A stretch of DNA of 64,000 nucleotides from assembly GCF_020447265.1 (NCBI RefSeq), contig NZ_JAJADR010000009.1, forward strand, positions 1-64,000, written 5' to 3'. The notes under the pieces are model-generated. The model had not been told where the DNA came from, made no database searches, and saw only the letters and a program-made list of their open reading frames with translations. The DNA is from Hymenobacter lucidus. Lineage in GTDB: Bacteria > Bacteroidota > Bacteroidia > Cytophagales > Hymenobacteraceae. Position 1 is the first letter of the stretch. Every line of letters begins with the position of its first letter. Made by a program: the position numbers and the translations under genes. Positions 43,984 through 53,339 of this stretch are shown in pieces.

Positions 43984-46875
43984 ATGCGCCTTTCCTGTTT
44001 TCTGCTCGCGCTTACCCGCCCGCTGCTGGCCGCCGCGCTGCTGGCCGCCTTGCCCGCCACCGCCCAAACTGCGCCGCAGAAGCAGGTACAGTACCTCTCG
44101 GGCAAAGACAATAAGCCGACCGTGCAGTGGGACTTCTACTGCACCGGGGGCCGAAAAAGCGGGTTCTGGACCAAAATTGCGGTACCCTCGTGCTGGGAGC
44201 AGCAAGGTTTTGGCTCGTACAACTACGGCCGCGACTACAAAACCTACGGCAAGAATTTTCGCTTCGCCGACGAGCAGGGCCAGTATAAGCACCCGTTTAC
44301 GGTACCCGCCGGCTGGCAAGGCAAACAGGTCTTTATCGTCTTCGAAGGCTCGATGACGGACACGGAAGTACGCATCAATGGGCAGAGCGCCGGGCCCATT
44401 CACCAGGGCGCGTTCTACGAGTTCAAGTACGACATTACCGACAAGCTCAAGCCCGCCGGCCAAAGCAACCTGCTGGAAGTGACGGTGAGCAAGATGTCGG
44501 CCGAGCAGTCCGTCAACAACGCCGAGCGCCTGGCCGACTATTGGGTGTTCGGGGGCATTTTCCGGCCGGTGTACATTGAGGCTTACCCCCGGCAGTTCAT
44601 CACCCACACTGCTATTGATGCCCGGGCCAACGGCTCGTTCGGTATGCGCGCCTTCGTGCGGAATGTGCCGGCGGGAACTCAGGTGCAGGCCGAGCTGCTG
44701 GATGCGGCGGGTAAGGTCATCGGCACAGCCCGCGCGGCCGTGAGCCCGCAGGATACCGCCGTGACGCTGCGCACCACGGTGAGCCAACCCCGGCTCTGGA
44801 CCTCGGAAACGCCCCATTTGTACCGGGTGCGCACCAGCCTGAAGCAGGGCGCCACCACGCTCTACCAGACCACCAACACGTTCGGGTTTCGCACCATCGA
44901 GGTGCGGCGCGGGCAGGGCATTTACGTCAACGGTACTCAGGTGAAGATGAAGGGCATCAACCGCCACAGCTGGTGGCCCGAAACCGGCCGCACCCTCAAC
45001 GACTCCATTCAGCTCGCCGACGTGCGCCTGCTCAAGGAAATGAACATGAATGCCGTGCGCATGGCGCACTACCCGCCCGACGCGAAGTTTCTGGACCTCT
45101 GCGACTCGCTGGGCCTCTACGTGCTCGACGAGCTAGCCGGCTGGCAGAAAGCCTATAGCACCAAGGCCGGCGAAAAGCTGGTCAGGGAAATGGTAATTCG
45201 CGACGCCAACCACCCCAGCATTATCTTTTGGAGTAACGGCAACGAAGGCGGCACCAACAAGGAGCTGGACGACGACTACGGCCAGTACGACTTCTCCCGC
45301 CGGCCCGTCATTCACGCCCACCACCGCCCCGGCAACCAGCACGGCGGCATCGACTGCAACCACTACGAGAGCTACTATAGCACCCAGAAAATACTGGCTG
45401 ATTCGCTCATTTACATGCCCACTGAATTTCTGCACTGCCAGGACGACGGCGGCGGGGCCGTGGGCCTCAACGACTTCTGGGAGCTGCATTGGAAGTCCCA
45501 ACGCTCGGGCGGCGGCTTCCTCTGGGCCCTCGTAGATGAAGGCATTGTGCGCACCGACCAGCGCAATATCATCGATGTGAACGGAGTGAATGCGCCCGAC
45601 GGCGTGGTGGGCCCCCACCGCGAAAAGGAAGGCAGCTTCTACGCCATCCGCGAAATTTTCTCGCCCATTAAGATTGGCCTCCAGGAGTTGCCCGCCAAAT
45701 TCAACGGCACGGTAGAAGTCGAAAACCGCTACCACTTCAACAACCTCAGCCAGTGCTTTTTCCAGTGGGAGTTGCTAAACTTCCGCAAGCCTACCGACCC
45801 GTTTGCCGGCTCGGTTTCGGGCAAGAAAAGCCGGATTAAAAGCCCCGACGTGAAGCCCTTGGCCAAAGGCAAACTGAAGCTGGAGCTGCCCAAAGACTGG
45901 CAGAGCTACGACGCGCTGGTGCTTGCCGCCTTCGACCCGCAGAAAAACCTGGTGTACAAGTGGACCTGGAAAACCGGCGGCAACGCCAAAATCCTCGACG
46001 ACGTGGTAGCCTTGAAGGCGGCCGAAAAAAGCTTGGTGGAAGTAACCGACGCCGACTCTTTGCTCACGCTGAAAGCCAGCAACATCAGTGTCACTTTCAA
46101 CAAAACCACCGGCAGGATTACCGGCGTGAAGGGCAACAGCGGCGACAAGCTTTCCTTCGCCAATGGCCCGGTGCTGGTGAGCGGCACGGCCACCTTCACC
46201 GGCCTCTCGCACCACCCGGAAACCGATGGCGAAGTGGTAGACGTGACCTACAGCGGGGCTATGAAGGCCGTGCGCTACCAGATGCACGGCTCAGGCTGGC
46301 TGAGCATGACCTACGAGTACACGCTGCCGGCCGGCGACTACGCCTTCAGTGGCCTGAGCTTCACCTACCCCGAAAACTACGTGCTGGGCGCCAAGTGGCT
46401 GGGCAAGGGCCCCTACCGCGTCTGGAAAAACCGCCTGCAGGGTGTGGCCGACAACGTCTGGGAAAACGCCTACAACAACACCCAGACCGGGGCTGCCCCC
46501 TGGATTTACCCTGAATTCAAGGGCTACTTCGCCGACATTGCCTGGCTGGAAATGAACACCGTGGAAGGCAAGTTCCTGGTGGCCTCGCCCGATAAGGGCC
46601 TTTACGTGCGCCTGTTCGACTTCTACGGCCTCTCCGGCGTGAAGCCCTCCCCCGGTTTGCCGGCCGGCAACCTTTCCTTTCTGGACGCCATTCCGCCCCT
46701 GGGCACCAAGCTGGCTCTGAACATCGACGCCAACACCAAAAATCTGGGCCCGCAGAGCGAACTGAACCACCTCAGCGGCAGCACCAAACGCACACTGTAC
46801 TTCTATTTCGGCCTGCAGCAACCCAACACCAAGCCCCAGCCCTACACCGCCCCGGTGAAAGACGACCTGTTTTAG
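43984..46875 (+). CDS. glycoside hydrolase family 2 (beta-galactosidase-like)
   Basis: 963 aa with a signal peptide to PATAQ. Sugar-binding domain at about residues 40-200 (VPSCWEQQGFGSYNYG, GSMTDTEVRINGQSAG, DYWVFGGIFRPVY), immunoglobulin-like domain to about 300, then the TIM barrel with GINRHSWWPETGRT, MAHYPPDAKFLDLCDSLGLY and the acid/base Glu421 in SNGNEGGTN. The nucleophile is expected in the EFLHCQDDGGGA or LVDEGIV region, which I cannot decide. A C-terminal beta-sandwich follows. Likely a periplasmic beta-galactosidase or related enzyme trimming rhamnogalacturonan side chains. Followed by a terminator. Confidence 0.9.
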   Translation: MRLSCFLLALTRPLLAAALLAALPATAQTAPQKQVQYLSGKDNKPTVQWDFYCTGGRKSGFWTKIAVPSCWEQQGFGSYNYGRDYKTYGKNFRFADEQGQYKHPFTVPAGWQGKQVFIVFEGSMTDTEVRINGQSAGPIHQGAFYEFKYDITDKLKPAGQSNLLEVTVSKMSAEQSVNNAERLADYWVFGGIFRPVYIEAYPRQFITHTAIDARANGSFGMRAFVRNVPAGTQVQAELLDAAGKVIGTARAAVSPQDTAVTLRTTVSQPRLWTSETPHLYRVRTSLKQGATTLYQTTNTFGFRTIEVRRGQGIYVNGTQVKMKGINRHSWWPETGRTLNDSIQLADVRLLKEMNMNAVRMAHYPPDAKFLDLCDSLGLYVLDELAGWQKAYSTKAGEKLVREMVIRDANHPSIIFWSNGNEGGTNKELDDDYGQYDFSRRPVIHAHHRPGNQHGGIDCNHYESYYSTQKILADSLIYMPTEFLHCQDDGGGAVGLNDFWELHWKSQRSGGGFLWALVDEGIVRTDQRNIIDVNGVNAPDGVVGPHREKEGSFYAIREIFSPIKIGLQELPAKFNGTVEVENRYHFNNLSQCFFQWELLNFRKPTDPFAGSVSGKKSRIKSPDVKPLAKGKLKLELPKDWQSYDALVLAAFDPQKNLVYKWTWKTGGNAKILDDVVALKAAEKSLVEVTDADSLLTLKASNISVTFNKTTGRITGVKGNSGDKLSFANGPVLVSGTATFTGLSHHPETDGEVVDVTYSGAMKAVRYQMHGSGWLSMTYEYTLPAGDYAFSGLSFTYPENYVLGAKWLGKGPYRVWKNRLQGVADNVWENAYNNTQTGAAPWIYPEFKGYFADIAWLEMNTVEGKFLVASPDKGLYVRLFDFYGLSGVKPSPGLPAGNLSFLDAIPPLGTKLALNIDANTKNLGPQSELNHLSGSTKRTLYFYFGLQQPNTKPQPYTAPVKDDLF

Positions 46876-46921
46876 GCCGGGCAAAGCCCGCTACGGCAGT
46901 CGTAACACGTTGTTTACCAAC

Positions 46922-46953
46922 AAAAAAAGCCGACCTGAATACGTCGGCTTTTC
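46922..46953. terminator. bidirectional terminator
   Basis: Arms AAAAGCCGAC / GTCGGCTTTT between the GH2 gene and the converging lipoprotein gene. Confidence 0.85.
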
Positions 46954-46970
46954 TGGGGGCAGTGGATTTC

Positions 46971-47549
46971 CTATTTCACTTTCATATCGGTAAAGCTGCC
47001 TGCCAGGGTAATATCACACGTAGCGGTGCTAAAGTCCGACAGCGGGTCGCGCTGCCCGGGAGCTACCACTTCGTAGGTGCCACTGAGGAGCTGGCGCTTG
47101 GCATCGTAGGCGGTAATAGTCACGTTGCCGGTCAGCTCGGGGGTAAAGTCGCTGAGGCGGAAAATACTGGTGCCGCCGGCATCGGTGTACAGGTACGATA
47201 CAAAAACCGGGTCGGTGGGCCGTTTCTGGCATTTCAGCGCGTATACGCCCTTCCAATCGGTTTTCAGCGCGGCCCGGTCTACTTCCAGATGCACGGCATC
47301 GGTGGCCACCTTGAAGTCGAGGCCCAGTACGGCGGGGTACAGTTGGGCCTCGCCTTTAATGTCGCGGCTCGGCCAGGAGACGATACTGCTCTCCCGGGTA
47401 GCCGGGTAGTAGTAGCCGTGGCCTATCCGATACTCCGGGGTAGGATCGGCCGGGGCGGGCGTTTCTTCGGTTTTGTCGGAGCAAGCCGACAGCAGACCAG
47501 CCGGAACTAAAAGTGCTGTCAATAAAAGGGAACGGGTAAAGAATGGCAT
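46971..47549 (-). CDS. lipoprotein of unknown function
   Basis: 192 aa. The N-terminus LLLTALLVPAGLLSACSDKT is a lipobox (LLSAC) with the lipidated Cys at about residue 23, followed by a Pro/Thr/Glu linker. The mature part is predicted beta-rich, with a GYYYPATRESSIVSWPSRD segment and a single later Cys. I do not recognise a family. It sits inside the rhamnose region but has no CAGGA site of its own. Confidence 0.7.
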   Translation of the reverse strand: MPFFTRSLLLTALLVPAGLLSACSDKTEETPAPADPTPEYRIGHGYYYPATRESSIVSWPSRDIKGEAQLYPAVLGLDFKVATDAVHLEVDRAALKTDWKGVYALKCQKRPTDPVFVSYLYTDAGGTSIFRLSDFTPELTGNVTITAYDAKRQLLSGTYEVVAPGQRDPLSDFSTATCDITLAGSFTDMKVK

Positions 47550-47720
47550 AAGCTAGGATAAGTTGGAAACGGCCGGCCAAGCGCCGGGCCGCAGCGGGCA
47601 TTTCAAGGACTATACCAAAGGTAGCCGCTTAAAAAAAGTGCGGTTCGTTTTCTAAGCAGCGCTTGTCGGGCAGCGTGCCGGCATTTCCCAGAAAATCAGA
47701 GTCTAGCATTCAATTTCCCG

Positions 47721-47757
47721 ACTAAAAAAAACCCGACCAAGGCCGGGCTTTTTTTAG
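47721..47757 (-). terminator. rho-independent terminator of rhaT
   Basis: Arms AAGCCCGGCC / GGTCGGGTT with long A/T-runs on both sides, downstream of the rhaT stop on the minus strand. Confidence 0.8.
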
Positions 47758-47841
47758 TTGGATGTCGTTGCCATCAATATCCCACTCGCAGCACACCCGA
47801 GCAACAGGTGTTTGGGCTACCCCAGTTGGGCGAGTCTTCTA

Positions 47842-49032
47842 CTACTGCTCGTTCTGCGTTACGCGAGCGGGCAAGGCGGCGCCCCGGGTTTCTCCGGCGG
47901 CCGTAGCAGCTACCGACACAGCCGACGTAGCCTTCTGCGGCGTTTTGGCTTCCTGGGCGGCCGGGGCTTCCGAACCCAGATAGTTGCCGTAGCCCACTAT
48001 TACGGTGCTCAGCACCACGGCCAGGATGCCCAACGACACGGTGCGCATGGTGAGGCGGTTGGCCCCGCGCCACTCATGCAGATACAGGCCCCACATCGAG
48101 CTGAAGGCAATAATAAAGGCCATGTGCAGCGTCCAGCCCGAGAAGCGGTAGTCGCCCATCTGCGAGTCGCCCATGCCGTAGAAGAAGAACTGCAGGTACC
48201 ACGTGAAGCCCGCCATAGCGCAGAACAGCACGTTGCGCAGGGCCGGGAAAGTCGGGTTGAGGTAGTCGGTATAGGTCTTGTTCTTGATGTTGAGGTAGAT
48301 GCACCACACGGCGTTGGTGGTAAGGCCACCGAGCAGCACTACCACCAGAATGGCGTTGTTCATGTAGAGCGGGTCGGTGCCGCTGGCTTTGGCAATGTCG
48401 GCAATGGGCTGCCCGGCCGTGAGGCCAAACGACATGCAGGCACTCATCACGCCCGAAAAAACGGCTACCCCGACGCCTTTGCGCAAGTCGAACTCGGCCA
48501 CGCCTTCCTTTTTCTGGTCGGCCGTGAGGTGCTTTTCCTTCATCACGCCAGCTAGTCCGCAGATCAGAATACCTAGCACGCATACCACCAGGCCTATCAG
48601 AATGACTTGGCCCGAAGAAGTGCTAAGCAGTTCACCGAAAGCCTTGGTATCGACTAATCCGCCGAACATGTCCTGCCAGATGGGCGGCACCAGAGTACCA
48701 AACACGGCGCACAGCCCCAACGTAACCGCCATGCCCAGCGAGAGGCCCAAATAGCGCATGGCCAGCCCGAAGGTGAGGCCGCCGAAGCCCCAGAGCACGC
48801 CCCACATGTAGGTCCAGAGTAGGGTTTCGGAATCGGCCTGGGCCAGCACGCCAAACAGGTTTTTCACCGTGAGGGAGCCCATAAGTAGCGGCGCGAAAAC
48901 CCAGCTCACAATGCCGCCCACGAGCCAGTAGCTTTCCCACGACCAGCCTTTTACTTTCTTGTAGGGCAAATAGAAGCTGCCCGAGGCGAAGCCGCCCAAT
49001 GCGTGTAGGATTACTCCCCAAATAACTGCCAT
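47842..49032 (-). CDS. rhaT: L-rhamnose/proton symporter
   Basis: 396 aa. Ten hydrophobic segments in the DMT-like RhaT pattern: MAVIWGVILHALGGFASGSF at the N-terminus, then WSWESYWLVGGIVSWVFAPL, WGVLWGFGGLTFGLAMRYLG, the LGLCAVFGTLVPPIW segment, and GFTWYLQFFFYGMGDSQMG later. Imports L-rhamnose across the inner membrane with protons. The C-terminal 35 residues are an Ala/Thr-rich polar tail that enteric RhaT lacks. Divergent from the aldolase/dehydrogenase gene; both promoters in the shared region carry CAGGA repeats. Confidence 0.94.
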   Translation of the reverse strand: MAVIWGVILHALGGFASGSFYLPYKKVKGWSWESYWLVGGIVSWVFAPLLMGSLTVKNLFGVLAQADSETLLWTYMWGVLWGFGGLTFGLAMRYLGLSLGMAVTLGLCAVFGTLVPPIWQDMFGGLVDTKAFGELLSTSSGQVILIGLVVCVLGILICGLAGVMKEKHLTADQKKEGVAEFDLRKGVGVAVFSGVMSACMSFGLTAGQPIADIAKASGTDPLYMNNAILVVVLLGGLTTNAVWCIYLNIKNKTYTDYLNPTFPALRNVLFCAMAGFTWYLQFFFYGMGDSQMGDYRFSGWTLHMAFIIAFSSMWGLYLHEWRGANRLTMRTVSLGILAVVLSTVIVGYGNYLGSEAPAAQEAKTPQKATSAVSVAATAAGETRGAALPARVTQNEQ

Positions 49033-49056
49033 GATGGTAAATGTGGTGGGTTCAGA

Positions 49057-49102
49057 CCAAATCTGCGCTTCTTTCCGGGCCCAACTATCCTGTGCTCTCC
49101 TG
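49057..49102 (-). promoter_or_regulatory. CAGGA direct-repeat promoter of rhaT
   Basis: Minus strand: CAGGA-GAGCA-CAGGA (49102 to 49088), TTGG 3 bp later as a -33-like element, then AGATTTG 23 bp after the repeat. Leader of about 25 nt. Confidence 0.7.
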
Positions 49103-49179
49103 CCGGCATAAAGGAAGGCTTCACTCCTTTAGTAAGCGCCGAAAAGCGCGGGGCAAGTAACAATTATTTTACCGCCGAG

Positions 49180-49224
49180 CAGGAGAGTGCAGGAGGTTTG
49201 CCCGAAGGCGGCCCGCGTAATTTG
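49180..49224 (+). promoter_or_regulatory. CAGGA direct-repeat promoter of the aldolase/dehydrogenase gene
   Basis: CAGGA-GAGTG-CAGGA (49180-49194), TTTG at 49197-49200 (-33), TAATTTG at 49218-49224 (-7), exactly 23 bp after the repeat. The clearest of the six. Confidence 0.75.
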
Positions 49225-49278
49225 TTGAAAAGCAATTCTTACCTGTTTTCTGCATACCCCACAAACAGAAGCGCCATC

Positions 49279-51387
49279 ATGGAAAAAACGCTGACCTTTC
49301 AACACGTTAGTTACCTCTGGGACGAAGCCAGGGCGCTGGAACTAAGCGGCGACGAAGTAGCCCTGTTTCTGTACCGCTCCAACCTGCTCGGCGCCGACCT
49401 GCGCCTGACCAACTACGCCGGCGGCAACACTTCCGTTAAAATCACTGAAACCGACCCCGTCACGGGCCAGCAAGCCCCCGTTATGTGGGTGAAAGGCTCG
49501 GGCGGCGACATTGGCACGCTCACCAAGGCCGGCTGCGCCAACCTGTACGTGGAGAAGCTGCACGCGCTGAAAAACCGCTACCGCGGCCTGCAGCACGAAG
49601 ATGAAATGGTGGGCCTGTTTGAGTATTGCCTTTTCGACCCCAAGTGCGCCACGCCCAGCATTGATACGCCCCTGCACGGCCTGCTGCCCTTCAAGCACAT
49701 CGACCACCTCCACCCCGATGCCCTCATTGCCATTGCCGCCAGCAAAGACGGCGAGCAGATCATGAAGGAAATCTGGGGCGACTCCATGGCTTGGCTGCCC
49801 TGGCAGAAGCCGGGCTTCGACCTGGGCCTGCAGCTGGAAAAAGTAGTAGCCGAAAACCCCGGCCTGCGCGGCGTTATCCTGGGTGGCCACGGCCTCTTTA
49901 CCTGGGGCAACACCAGCTACGAATCGTATATCAACACGCTGGAAGTCATTGAAATGGCCGCCGCCTACCTGGAGGCCAACTACGGCAAGCGCAAGCCGGT
50001 ATTCGGCGGCGTAAAGCTCGAAAACGGCCCCGACGCGGCCACCCGGCAGCAGCAGGCCGCCGCGGTAATGCCCATTCTGCGCGGGCTGGCCTCCGGGCAG
50101 CGCCGCATGGTGGGCCACTACACCGACGACGCCCGGGTGCTGGAATTCGTGAACTCGCACGACCTGGCCCGCCTAGCCCAGAAAGGCACCTCCTGCCCCG
50201 ACCACTTCCTGCGCACCAAAATCCGCCCGCTGGTACTCGACGAAGCCGTGATGCGCCAGCCACTGGCCGCCGTGAAAGAGTATCTGGAAGAGCAGTTCGC
50301 GGCCTACCGCCAGGACTACGCCGCCTACTACGAGCGCAGCAAGCACGACAACTCCCCGGCTATGCGCGACCCAAATCCGGTGGTAATTCTGTGGCCTGGC
50401 GTGGGTATGTTCTCCTTCGCCAAAGACAAGCAGACCGCCCGCGTAGCCGCCGAGTTCTACACCAACGCCATCAACGTAATGAAAGGCGCCGAGGCGGTGA
50501 GTGAATACACCGGCCTGGCCGAGCAGGAGGCCTTCAACATCGAATACTGGCTGTTGGAAGAAGCCAAGCTCCAGCGCATGCCCAAGCCCAAGTCGTTGTC
50601 GGGCCAGATTGCCTACGTAACGGGCGGCACGGGCGGTATCGGACTGGCTATCTGCGAGCTGCTGCTGCAAAACGGCGCCGTAGTAGTAGCCACCGACCGC
50701 GACCGGCTGGAAGAAACCCAGGCCGATCTGCGCAAGCGCTACGGCAAAGACAACGCCCTGACGGCGGCTATCGACGTAACCAACGCCCAAGCCATTGCCG
50801 ACTCCTTTACGGCCACCGTGCTGCAATTCGGCGGCGTGGATATCGTGGTGAACTGCGCGGGCCTGAGCATCAGCAAGCCCCTGAGCGAAACCACCCAGGC
50901 CGACTGGGACATTCTCAACGACGTGCTCGTGAAAGGCCAGTTTCTGGTGACGCAGCAGGCCGTGGAGATTCTGCGCAAGCAGCACCTGGGCGGCGACGTG
51001 GTAAACATTGCCAGCAAAAACGGCCTCGTGGCTGGCCCCAACAACGTGGCCTACGGCACGGCCAAAGCGGCACAATTGCACATGTCGCGCCTCTTGGCCG
51101 CCGAGCTGGGCCCCGACAAGATCCGCGTCAATACTGTGAACCCCGATGCCGTGCTGCGCGGCTCCAAAATCTGGGAGGGCGACTGGGCCGCGGGCCGGGC
51201 CAAGGCTTACGGCGTGAGCGTGGAAGAACTGCCGGCCCACTATGCCAAGCGCACGTTGCTGGGCGAGGAAGTGCTGGCCGAAGATATTGCCAAGGCGGTG
51301 CTGGTATTCGTGGATGGCAGCCTGAGCAAGAGCACCGGCAACGTGCTCAACGTGGACGGCGGCGTGGCCATGGCCTTCGTGCGCTAG
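49279..51387 (+). CDS. bifunctional rhamnulose-1-phosphate aldolase / L-lactaldehyde dehydrogenase
   Basis: 702 aa from the ATG at 49279 (MEKTLTFQHVSYLWDEA). The N-terminal half is a class II aldolase/adducin domain (YAGGNTSVK, VKGSGGDIGTL, GHGLFTWG with a zinc His), splitting L-rhamnulose-1-phosphate into DHAP and L-lactaldehyde. The C-terminal half (from about residue 440) is a short-chain dehydrogenase: TGGTGGIG nucleotide motif at about 448-455, NCAGLS, catalytic YGTAK. It oxidises lactaldehyde to L-lactate. Fusion is known from Bacillus RhaEW and others, so no channel of free lactaldehyde to the cytosol is needed. The product, lactate, would feed the Lut proteins 5 kb downstream. Confidence 0.92.
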   Translation: MEKTLTFQHVSYLWDEARALELSGDEVALFLYRSNLLGADLRLTNYAGGNTSVKITETDPVTGQQAPVMWVKGSGGDIGTLTKAGCANLYVEKLHALKNRYRGLQHEDEMVGLFEYCLFDPKCATPSIDTPLHGLLPFKHIDHLHPDALIAIAASKDGEQIMKEIWGDSMAWLPWQKPGFDLGLQLEKVVAENPGLRGVILGGHGLFTWGNTSYESYINTLEVIEMAAAYLEANYGKRKPVFGGVKLENGPDAATRQQQAAAVMPILRGLASGQRRMVGHYTDDARVLEFVNSHDLARLAQKGTSCPDHFLRTKIRPLVLDEAVMRQPLAAVKEYLEEQFAAYRQDYAAYYERSKHDNSPAMRDPNPVVILWPGVGMFSFAKDKQTARVAAEFYTNAINVMKGAEAVSEYTGLAEQEAFNIEYWLLEEAKLQRMPKPKSLSGQIAYVTGGTGGIGLAICELLLQNGAVVVATDRDRLEETQADLRKRYGKDNALTAAIDVTNAQAIADSFTATVLQFGGVDIVVNCAGLSISKPLSETTQADWDILNDVLVKGQFLVTQQAVEILRKQHLGGDVVNIASKNGLVAGPNNVAYGTAKAAQLHMSRLLAAELGPDKIRVNTVNPDAVLRGSKIWEGDWAAGRAKAYGVSVEELPAHYAKRTLLGEEVLAEDIAKAVLVFVDGSLSKSTGNVLNVDGGVAMAFVR

Positions 51388-51742
51388 GCGCGGCCCAATG
51401 CGCTAACCGGTAGTAAAAACCTGGCCGGCCAATTTTCGGATTGGTTTGCCAGGTTTTTTTACACCCTTTTCAAATGCGGGTAATTCGCTAAATTCAGCCT
51501 GATCAATGCCCTGATTTACAAGCTCCCGGCCGGCAGCAGCTCGTTCGATTCCTTCTCCCTGCGGTTCTCTCCAGCCGTTATATCGTCGGGTTCTGCTTTG
51601 TCAATCCGCTCTTTAAAGGTTATCATGACCTGCCTTTTCCCACCCTCCTTTCTTTGCCACCATGCTAGTCAATCCGGAATACCGGAACCGCCATGCTACC
51701 CCGGGCACAAGAGAAACCCTTCGTGATTCCGCGCCCTCCGGC
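51388..51742. other. intergenic region before the GntR regulator
   Basis: 355 bp: terminator at 51415-51460, then no CAGGA repeat or perfect -7 box that I can find. The regulator gene therefore appears not to share the promoter type of its presumed targets. Confidence 0.5.
51415..51460 (+). terminator. rho-independent terminator of the aldolase/dehydrogenase gene
   Basis: Arms AAAAACCTGGC / GCCAGGTTTTTTT with an inner CCAAT/ATTGG stem. Confidence 0.85.
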
Positions 51743-52753
51743 ATGTATACGCTCCAGCTGAAACCCCAAGACAAAACGCCCAAGTACAAGCAGATTGTGC
51801 AGTCGGTCATAATGGATATTGAGCGCGGCATTCTGCGCAACGGCGACCAGCTCCCTTCCATTTCGGAGCTGAGCGTGGAGCACTACCTGGCCCGCGACAC
51901 AGTGGAAAAAGCCTACCGCGAATTGCGCGAGCGGGGCTTTATTACCTCGGTGCAGGGCAAGGGCTACTACGTGCAGGCCAACGACACGGCCAAGCTCAAA
52001 ATCCTGCTGGTGTTCAACAAGCTGAGCTCCTACAAGAAAATCATCTACTACGCCTTCCTCGAAGCCCTCGGCGACCAAGCCACCGTCGATTTGCAGATTC
52101 ACCACTACAACGTGAACCTGTTCCAGGAAATCATCGAGAAGAACCTGGGCAAGTACAACTACTACGTGGTGATGCCCCACTTCACGCTGGATACACCCAA
52201 AGCCACCTACCAAGCCATTCTGAACACGATTCCGAGTCAGGAGCTGGTGCTGCTCGACAAGGATATTCCCGAGCTAAAGCATGACTGCCTGCGCGTGTTC
52301 CAGGACTTTGACAAGGACATTTTCAACGCCCTCGAAGCCGCCTCCGACCTGCTGGCCAAGTACTCGCGCCTGGTGCTCATTCTGCCCTCCGACGCCAACC
52401 ACCCCGAGGAATTGCCCTGGGGCTTCCGCTCCTTCTGCCTCACGCACGACAAGGCCTTTACCGTGGTCGAAAATGCCATGCACGAGGTGCTGGAAGCCGG
52501 CACGGCCTACGTCGTCATTCGCGAAACTGACCTGGTGGAGCTGGTCAAGAAAATCCGGCAGACCAGCTACCTGCTGGGCCGCGAAGTCGGCATCATCTCC
52601 TTCAACGAAACCCCGCTGAAGGAGCTGCTAAACATGACCGTCATCACCACTGACTTCGAGGCCATGGGCAAAACCGCCGCCACGCTGCTGCTGGAAAAGC
52701 ACCGCGGCAAAGTCCGCAACCCGTTCTACACCATTCGGCGCGGCTCGTTGTAA
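51743..52753 (+). CDS. GntR-family transcriptional regulator with sugar-binding-like domain
   Basis: 336 aa from the ATG at 51743 (MYTLQLKPQDKTPKYKQI); an in-frame ATG at 51662 adds 27 residues with no family support. Winged helix at about residues 10-75: KYKQIVQSVIMDIERGIL, GDQLPSISELSVEHYLARDT, RELRERGFITSVQGKGYYV. The remaining 260 residues have the pattern of a periplasmic-binding-protein type 1 (LacI-like) ligand domain, the AraR layout. Only regulator in the rhamnose region, hence the best candidate to sense rhamnose or rhamnulose-1-phosphate. GntR operators are usually palindromic, which does not fit the CAGGA direct repeats. Confidence 0.88.
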   Translation: MYTLQLKPQDKTPKYKQIVQSVIMDIERGILRNGDQLPSISELSVEHYLARDTVEKAYRELRERGFITSVQGKGYYVQANDTAKLKILLVFNKLSSYKKIIYYAFLEALGDQATVDLQIHHYNVNLFQEIIEKNLGKYNYYVVMPHFTLDTPKATYQAILNTIPSQELVLLDKDIPELKHDCLRVFQDFDKDIFNALEAASDLLAKYSRLVLILPSDANHPEELPWGFRSFCLTHDKAFTVVENAMHEVLEAGTAYVVIRETDLVELVKKIRQTSYLLGREVGIISFNETPLKELLNMTVITTDFEAMGKTAATLLLEKHRGKVRNPFYTIRRGSL

Positions 52754-52767
52754 CAGAAAAATCGTCT

Positions 52768-52867
52768 GTCATCCTGAGGCGTACGCGAAGGACCTTCTTC
52801 GCCTACTCCACTGCCGGTAGTAACAACGCTCAAAGCCCTTTACCACAAACTCGGTAAGGGGCTTTGA
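52768..52867 (+). repeat. dispersed repeat module A, copy 3
   Basis: TGTCATCCTGAGGCGTACGC, GAAGGACCTTCTTCGCCTAC, then the CAAAGCCCTTTACC...GGTAAGGGGCTTTG hairpin (52829-52867) that also ends the GntR transcript. Confidence 0.7.
52829..52867 (+). terminator. hairpin terminator of the GntR gene
   Basis: Arms CTCAAAGCCCTTTACC / GGTAAGGGGCTTTGAG, 7-nt loop; no strong U-run. Confidence 0.6.
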
Positions 52868-52888
52868 GCATTTAATCATCCCTAAGAC

Positions 52889-53314
52889 ATGGTCGAAATA
52901 CACGGCTGGATTACTTTACGCTACAGCGACTATCATTCTGAGAAAGCACCCCAACGGGAATTCGTAGCCAGGTTTAAGCAGTACTTAGAGCAGACCGACA
53001 TCTGGCCTGGATTTGCCCACCTGTGTCAACTCACGGTTTACAATGGCATGGAATGCTTTACCATTACTGCCCACCATAACCACCCCAGCGAGCCTTTTTA
53101 CCCGCTAGAAATCTTCTCCTGGGTAGCCCAGGAATCGACGGGCAGCTACGGGCTGTTGCATTTCCATGACGACGAAGATTCAGCTTTACATAATGAGTTT
53201 CAGGTGTACATCCTGAAACGCGGGAAGCTCAGCAAGGCCGCCGACTCGTTATTGTCACCTTATTTCGAAGAAGTTGAGCGGGAATATGACGCAGATGACC
53301 CGCCCTTGGATTAA
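52889..53314 (+). CDS. Imm7-like immunity protein (orphan)
   Basis: 141 aa, cytosolic. The opening MVEIHGWITLRYS and the later FTITAHHNHPSE, FSWVAQESTGSYGLLHFHDD match my memory of the Imm7 family, predicted immunity proteins against polymorphic toxins. No toxin gene is next to it. GC content is visibly lower than in the flanking rhamnose genes. Copies 3 and 4 of repeat module A lie on either side in opposite orientation. It interrupts an otherwise coherent sugar cluster, which suggests later insertion. Family assignment from memory only. Confidence 0.6.
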   Translation: MVEIHGWITLRYSDYHSEKAPQREFVARFKQYLEQTDIWPGFAHLCQLTVYNGMECFTITAHHNHPSEPFYPLEIFSWVAQESTGSYGLLHFHDDEDSALHNEFQVYILKRGKLSKAADSLLSPYFEEVEREYDADDPPLD

Positions 53315-53339
53315 GCCGACGACCTAATTGATGTTTGTG

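Noticed and set aside
51388..51742. CAGGA repeat in front of the GntR gene
   Set aside because: I looked for the repeat on both strands and found only isolated CCTGC/TCTCC words without the 10-bp period.
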